The notes under the pieces were generated by a model. It was given only the letters and a program-made list of their open reading frames with translations. It was not told the DNA's origin and did no database searches. From Synechococcus sp. M16CYN (GTDB lineage: Bacteria; Cyanobacteriota; Cyanobacteriia; PCC-6307; Cyanobiaceae), in contig NZ_AP029048.1 of the NCBI RefSeq assembly GCF_040371545.1, positions 1,364,001 through 1,428,000 of the forward strand: DNA of 64,000 nucleotides, given 5' to 3'. Positions 59,739 to 64,000 of this stretch are shown here, piece by piece (position 1 is the stretch's first letter; every line of letters starts with the position of its first letter). The position numbers and the translations under genes are program-made.

Positions 59739-60329
59739 ATGACCAACCCCATCACCCCCTCCGATAAAGAAAAAAACAAAGGCTTCTGGCGCAGCCTAAT
59801 CACTTGGGCTCTGCTCGCCCTTTTGCTGCGTTGGTTTGTTGTCGAACCACGTTGGATTCCTTCCGGTTCAATGCTGCCGACTCTGCAATTGCAAGATCGG
59901 ATTTTGATCGAGAAAATTAGACCCCGCGTCACGCGCAGCCGCCACAGCCATCTGCGCCGTAATGATGTTGTGGTGTTTTCACCGCCCGAACAACTAATTG
60001 CACTAGGGTATGACCCCAATGCTGCCTTGATCAAACGTTTGGTTGGGTTACCCGGGGATGTACTCACTGTCCAACAGGGCAGACTGCTTCGTAACGGAGA
60101 ATCGGCAGATGAACCCTGGCTGTTAGAAGCGATGAATTACGCTATGCCACCTACTACCGTTCCAAAAGACCAAGTGTGGGTAATGGGAGATAACCGTAAC
60201 GCCAGCCTTGACTCGCATCTCTGGGGACCCCTTCCGGAAAAAAACGTGATTGGTACAGCAATCTGGCTCTACTGGCCCATCAACCGGTTCGGTCCGATAC
60301 GGATTCCCGAGGAAGCGGGTAACGGTTAA
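59739..60329 (+). CDS. lepB: Signal peptidase I
   Basis: 196 residues: N-terminal membrane helix (about 17-32), nucleophile Ser in WIPSGSMLPTLQLQDRILIE (about 42), catalytic Lys in AALIKRLVGLPGDVL (about 94), and box E VWVMGDNRNASLDSHLWGP. It removes Sec and Tat signal peptides. Divergent from menD. Confidence 0.95.
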   Translation: MTNPITPSDKEKNKGFWRSLITWALLALLLRWFVVEPRWIPSGSMLPTLQLQDRILIEKIRPRVTRSRHSHLRRNDVVVFSPPEQLIALGYDPNAALIKRLVGLPGDVLTVQQGRLLRNGESADEPWLLEAMNYAMPPTTVPKDQVWVMGDNRNASLDSHLWGPLPEKNVIGTAIWLYWPINRFGPIRIPEEAGNG

Positions 60330-60376
60330 GTAAAAGGGTTTGCGTTATGTTTTAGTTCGGATGGAGAGTATACGGG

Positions 60377-60730
60377 ATGTTTAACCCCGAGTTCCTGACC
60401 ACAGACAACAGTGACGGACAAGCGGGAAACAGCCTGATTCAGTATTTGCAGGATCAGTCGCCCGACACGCTCCAGCGAGTCGCAAAGTCAGCGAGCAGCG
60501 ATATTCAGGACATTATTCGACACAATGTCCAAGGGCTGCTAGGCGTATTGCCGGGTGAACACTTTGAAGTAAAGGTGACAGCCAATCGTGACAACCTGGC
60601 AAACATGCTTGCCTCAGCGATGATGACAGGTTACTTTCTGCGGCAGATGGAGCAGCGCAAGGAATTAGAAGAAACCCTCTTCGCCGATGACCAAATGGCC
60701 ATGGAAGCCGACGATGAATTAAATCTCTAA
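60377..60730 (+). CDS. DUF760 protein
   Basis: 117 residues. A core LIQYLQDQSPDTLQRVAKSA, DIIRHNVQGLLGVLPGEHFE and LANMLASAMMTGYFLRQMEQ matches DUF760 of cyanobacteria and plastids, whose helical pattern is conserved; the acidic tail is typical. The function is not well established. About 47 bp after lepB on the same strand. Confidence 0.85.
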   Translation: MFNPEFLTTDNSDGQAGNSLIQYLQDQSPDTLQRVAKSASSDIQDIIRHNVQGLLGVLPGEHFEVKVTANRDNLANMLASAMMTGYFLRQMEQRKELEETLFADDQMAMEADDELNL

Positions 60731-61157
60731 GCGAACTGAATATCAGTCGGGTTCACCCTGATTGCGCACTGAGGTAAATGCAAGCCAAGAATTAGGTCAG
60801 ACTGGATTCACTGGGTACAGCACCGCGGCAGTATCGCAAGAGTATTCCGTGCCAGCTGGAATCAATTGTTAATGCTTATATTAAATTTATATCAAATAAA
60901 GATCTTAAAGGCTGGGTTTAGCTAAAAAATACGAAGAAATACGGCGCAACATTTTTGATTAAAATAGGAACAATAAAGTATTGAAATAATAGTAAAGCGC
61001 AAGGAGATTCTTAAGGTTAAGGCGCGAGTCCCCCGTATGTTCTAATTAGCGTTAAAACTCACTCTTCAAAAGTTCTTCTCCAATAGAAGAACAATGTTTA
61101 TGAGTTTATTTAATAAGGTTTGAACCAGGATCTTATGTTCAAAAGTCTAAAGAAACT
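60731..61157. other. Intergenic region
   Basis: About 430 bp between the convergent DUF760 and DUF4336 genes. It becomes AT-rich after about 60870. I see no gene and no clear terminator. Confidence 0.5.
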
Positions 61158-62330
61158 TCAGATAGGTTGTTCTGGTTGTGTTGGCACAATACCGAAATCG
61201 AGCAACCGTTGATCGATGGAAGCTAAGAATTTCCAACTATGATCACTGGGCGCCCAGTCTCGAACTATCAGTTGCTCTCGCAATCTTTGAATACGCTCAG
61301 ACGTAAATGCCAGAGGTGCACTGTAGTGGGCGGGGATAAGCCACCGCACCCGCGTGTACTGTGATAGCCTCTCCAACCAAGTCAAAAAGGTAGTCTGGGC
61401 CCTCGGCAAGACCAACCGTTCAAGAACTGGCGCAACCTGCAGGAGTGGCTCATGATCACCCATTAGATTGTTGGCAGCCGCCCTCCAATCGTCTTTCCAC
61501 CGGAAGGGATAGAGGCCGAAATGGGATCGGGCCGAACGCAGCCCAGGCCTCATCGCGTAGTGTGCTACCTCGCCGAGAGTAGGAACCAAAAGGGGTTCTG
61601 GGCGTAAATAAGATGCGAATAACACTAAACGGGCCCAGCCGCGGCTACGTGCATCTGGACTGTCGATCAATAGCTCGTCGCCCCGTTCGCGAGCATGGAA
61701 TAATAACGGCGTTGGATCACGATCAAAGATTGCAGGAGGTTGGGCGTTGATACCGACCAAGGCATCGGTAACGAGGAGGGCGCCGGACGGCTGATGCAAA
61801 CAACTGATCTCTTGAAACAAGCCAAGCCCCAGATCGAGGGGACCAAGTGAGATCCAGTCACACACTTCAGGATGGGGAACACCGTCGTTGAGAAGCACAT
61901 GCGTTCGGCTAGCGGGGATGCCAAGCCAACTGAGCGGGAGCTGTATGGGGAAACTCCATTGCCCTGGGCAGACCCAGAGTTCGGCTTTGGGAAATGCCCG
62001 CGCTAAGGCAGGCAACGGTAACTTGTGCTCTAAACCTGAAGCAGTAGGAAGCACTATCGTGCAAACGGGTCCATGCTCAACTTCCAGCTGAGCTATGGCA
62101 GAACACAACTCAGCCGTGGGAGGCAACGGATTCACCACCATCAAGCCGCCAGGCACCTTCACAACCGTAAGTCGAATCGGCACCGCCACGTAATAAATTC
62201 CCTGAAGTTGCTCAAAACCCCAGACCTGATCAGGGATCAGTTCTTTGATGTGGGTAGGACGCCGACCGTAAGGGTATAGCGGCAGCAACGGCCACCAAGG
62301 CCAATGTTGATCTTGAGCGGAGACTGTCAC
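61158..62330 (-). CDS. DUF4336 protein
   Basis: 390 residues. WWPLLPLYPYGRRPTHIKEL and DQVWGFEQLQGIYYVAVPIR match the opening of the cyanobacterial DUF4336 family, which resembles the metallo-beta-lactamase fold; later VWICPGQWSFP-like and RVRWLIPAHYSAPLAF parts fit it. The metal-binding HxHxDH set is not obvious, so activity is doubtful. Stand-alone gene; the third AT-rich desert begins after it. Confidence 0.82.
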   Translation of the reverse strand: MTVSAQDQHWPWWPLLPLYPYGRRPTHIKELIPDQVWGFEQLQGIYYVAVPIRLTVVKVPGGLMVVNPLPPTAELCSAIAQLEVEHGPVCTIVLPTASGLEHKLPLPALARAFPKAELWVCPGQWSFPIQLPLSWLGIPASRTHVLLNDGVPHPEVCDWISLGPLDLGLGLFQEISCLHQPSGALLVTDALVGINAQPPAIFDRDPTPLLFHARERGDELLIDSPDARSRGWARLVLFASYLRPEPLLVPTLGEVAHYAMRPGLRSARSHFGLYPFRWKDDWRAAANNLMGDHEPLLQVAPVLERLVLPRAQTTFLTWLERLSQYTRVRWLIPAHYSAPLAFTSERIQRLREQLIVRDWAPSDHSWKFLASIDQRLLDFGIVPTQPEQPI

Positions 62331-63522
62331 TAACTAGGTTCAATGTACAAGTGCAGGACTACTGCTACATGCCAGCAAGCTCCATAAGGGTCTTACTTCT
62401 TTAAGATTAGGTTAAAACTTTGAACAGATCAGTGCCCAGACTTGGGCTATGATTTGGGTTACGTTAAAAAATAATATGGGAGGCAGCAATTTAGCATTAA
62501 AATTCTACTCCATATTAGAAAAGTATATTGATTTATAGTACAGCAGTACTACCATAAAGACGTACCCATATTCTAATCAGAGACAATCTGATCTTTGAAA
62601 AGAATTAATTGAACGTCAATGAGTAAACTACATAAAAGTTATAGAAAAATTAAGCGCCAAATCATTGTATCTGCATACAATCACAACCACTTATGTTGTA
62701 AATAAGTAAAATAATGATTTGTTTAAACTTCAATTGTTGTAATTAAGAATAGAGTTTCTTATCCTAAGTCTATTTGAGGGATTGCATCAATAAAAGTCAG
62801 ACTAGTGCTGATATTTATTAGGTAAATATTATTTAGTTCAGTTGAAGCAGCTAAAAGTTATTTTAGTAAACTATTTCAGGTTAAGAAATAGAGTACAAAC
62901 TGTAGTTTTGTAGTGATTTCTAGTATCTTAATGTTAAGTCTCTTATTTAAGATTCTACCATATAATATAGCTCAGCTTATACTTAACGTTTAACAAGTTA
63001 GCTTTATAAGTGGATAATCACTATTTTAGAATATTACTTATAGGGTTTATTAATTTTTAAAGATGTATTTCTTTAATATATAGCTTAATACTTAATCATA
63101 AGCTAATTAATAAAAGATGTATCTTGATTTAAGTTACTAACATTAGATTTAATTCTAGTTAAGTAAATAACTTTACTTATAAAATTTTAGCATACAACTA
63201 TTCTCTTAAGCTGTTTACAATGGTATTTCAGCGAGACTAATTATATGTAATATTTAGAATATAATATTTATACTTTTTATTATAAAAAAATTAGATTTAA
63301 AATTAAAATCTACACTATATTTTTAATTTTTGTTTCCGTATTTTATTTATGCTAATTAATAAATTCCTAAATATTTAGATACAAAAAGTAAGATGGTTAG
63401 TATTTATTATTCTTATAGAAGTAAGTTTTAAAGATAATTTTTATATTAAAACAGATTAAAGTTTAAAATGTCAAATAATTGAAGAAGAAAGTTAAAATCC
63501 AATAAAATAACACATATATTTG
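62331..63522. other. 1.2-kb AT-rich gene-free stretch
   Basis: Composition becomes strongly AT-rich again, with short random frames only. No tRNA, repeat family or terminator recognised. It ends near 63530, where normal composition and coding signal return. Confidence 0.6.
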
Positions 63523-63621
63523 TTATGCTGCTAGAGCCGTACACGGAAGCATAACCCAGTTCGCAGCAATGGTGCCCACTATGCTCGCTCCTAATCCCAG
63601 AAGGATTGTGTCTTTGGCCAC
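63523..63621 (-). CDS. 32-residue membrane ORF
   Basis: GTG start, reading MAKDTILLGLGASIVGTIAA then NWVMLPCTALAA: one clear membrane helix. The frame is open for about 14 codons upstream (YVGLTAFDGLV) to a TGA, and another frame just upstream begins MANSSPPLSAKTD, so this could also be the end of a frameshifted gene of about 55 residues. Divergent from the permease at the right edge. No family recognised. Confidence 0.4.
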   Translation of the reverse strand: MAKDTILLGLGASIVGTIAANWVMLPCTALAA

Positions 63622-63761
63622 TAATCCATCAAAAGCAGTGAGCCCAACGTATCAGTTTTTGCAGATAAAGGTGGCGATGAGTTAGCCATTCACGATGAAT
63701 TTCTATCCAACTCCCATTTCTTAAAGAACCTGAGATTGTTGTCCAATGCAGCCATAAGTCT

Positions 63762-64000
63762 TTGGACAATCTTGCTACGACATGGGCGATTTTTCAGGGC
63801 CTACTCCTTGAAGCAATACCTTTCCTTCTAATAGGGGTCAGCATCGCTGGCGTGACCCGATGGTTATTGCCATCCGGAGCATGGGTTAATCGGCTTCCTA
63901 AAAACCCGCTATTGGCGCCAATCATTGGCGCATTAATGGGTTTTGCTCTCCCTGCCTGCGAATGCGGCAACGTGCCGGTAGCGCGACGCCTTCTTGCCAG
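63762..64000 (+). CDS. YraQ/ArsP-type permease, partial
   Basis: The gene runs off the right edge; about 79 residues are visible. WAIFQGLLLEAIPFLLIGVS and the conserved FALPACECGNVPVARRLLA (with the ECGN motif) are those of permeases of the YraQ/ArsP family (DUF318). Members have been tied to metal and arsenical efflux; the substrate here is unknown. The start is probably TTG at 63762; no ATG lies in frame before the conserved part and a stop precedes at 63696. Confidence 0.8.
   Translation, partial: MDNLATTWAIFQGLLLEAIPFLLIGVSIAGVTRWLLPSGAWVNRLPKNPLLAPIIGALMGFALPACECGNVPVARRLLA

Overview
The window looks like a chromosomal stretch of a marine picocyanobacterium of the Prochlorococcus/Synechococcus group. 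The evidence is a set of photosynthesis genes (psb28, a PAM68-type photosystem II assembly gene, a GUN4-domain gene, menB and menD for phylloquinone, a solanesyl-type prenyl synthase, and a Pcb/IsiA-type chlorophyll antenna gene), cyanobacterium-specific DUF families (DUF3082, DUF1816, DUF1350, DUF760, DUF4336) and compact, overlapping gene pairs. A Pcb-type antenna in a genome of roughly balanced base composition points to a low-light or early-branching Prochlorococcus-like lineage. That placement is an inference, and no rRNA is present to test it.

Layout. 1-12.7 kb: a partial RsbW-like kinase and GUN4 (-), mnmH-psb28-AI-2E transporter (+), several very short genes, secF-secD-pdhB, DUF3082-ispE-rsmA (-), a candidate small RNA with promoter and terminator, then a pentapeptide protein, a hypothetical and rlmH (+). 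12.7-15.9 kb: an AT-rich stretch with almost no coding signal. 15.9-31.3 kb: dnaG (-), an EamA transporter, ruvA, rpsO and PAM68 (+), then a long minus-strand run dnaE-gatA-DUF1816-trmH-mini-RNase III-STAS-carA-trpD (genes listed by increasing coordinate). 31.4-35 kb: ABC exporter, membrane protein, msrA, small proteins and tRNA-Pro (+). 35-44.3 kb: pstS, an exonuclease, bcp, DUF1350, an acetyl-CoA synthetase pseudogene, a HAD hydrolase, the prenyl synthase, murI, an amidase, a nitrilase-family amidohydrolase and comB. 44.4-47.3 kb: ubiD and aroA (+). 47.5-51.8 kb: a second AT-rich island carrying the Pcb/IsiA gene, tiny membrane proteins and strong inverted repeats. 51.8-62.3 kb: glmU, murF, a hypothetical, glgA, menB, menD, lepB, DUF760 and DUF4336. 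62.3-64 kb: a third AT-rich desert, a tiny membrane ORF and the start of a YraQ/ArsP-type permease.

Most genes are housekeeping: protein export (secDF, lepB), cell wall (glmU, murF, murI, amidase), replication (dnaG, dnaE, ruvA), isoprenoids and quinones (ispE, prenyl synthase, menB, menD), aromatic amino acids (aroA, trpD), pyrimidine/arginine supply (carA), carbon storage (glgA) and RNA modification (mnmH, rsmA, rlmH, trmH).

The unusual content is the three AT-rich, nearly gene-free stretches (about 3.2, 4.2 and 1.2 kb) in an otherwise tightly packed genome. One holds an antenna gene with low-GC codon use. With the internally deleted acs gene and other gene fragments, they suggest local decay, or insertion followed by decay. 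I see no transposase, integrase, CRISPR array or phage module. I cannot point to a clearly new biological system; the best candidates for follow-up are the antenna island with its 35-bp perfect hairpin, the roughly 70-nt small RNA, and the tiny coupled ORFs.
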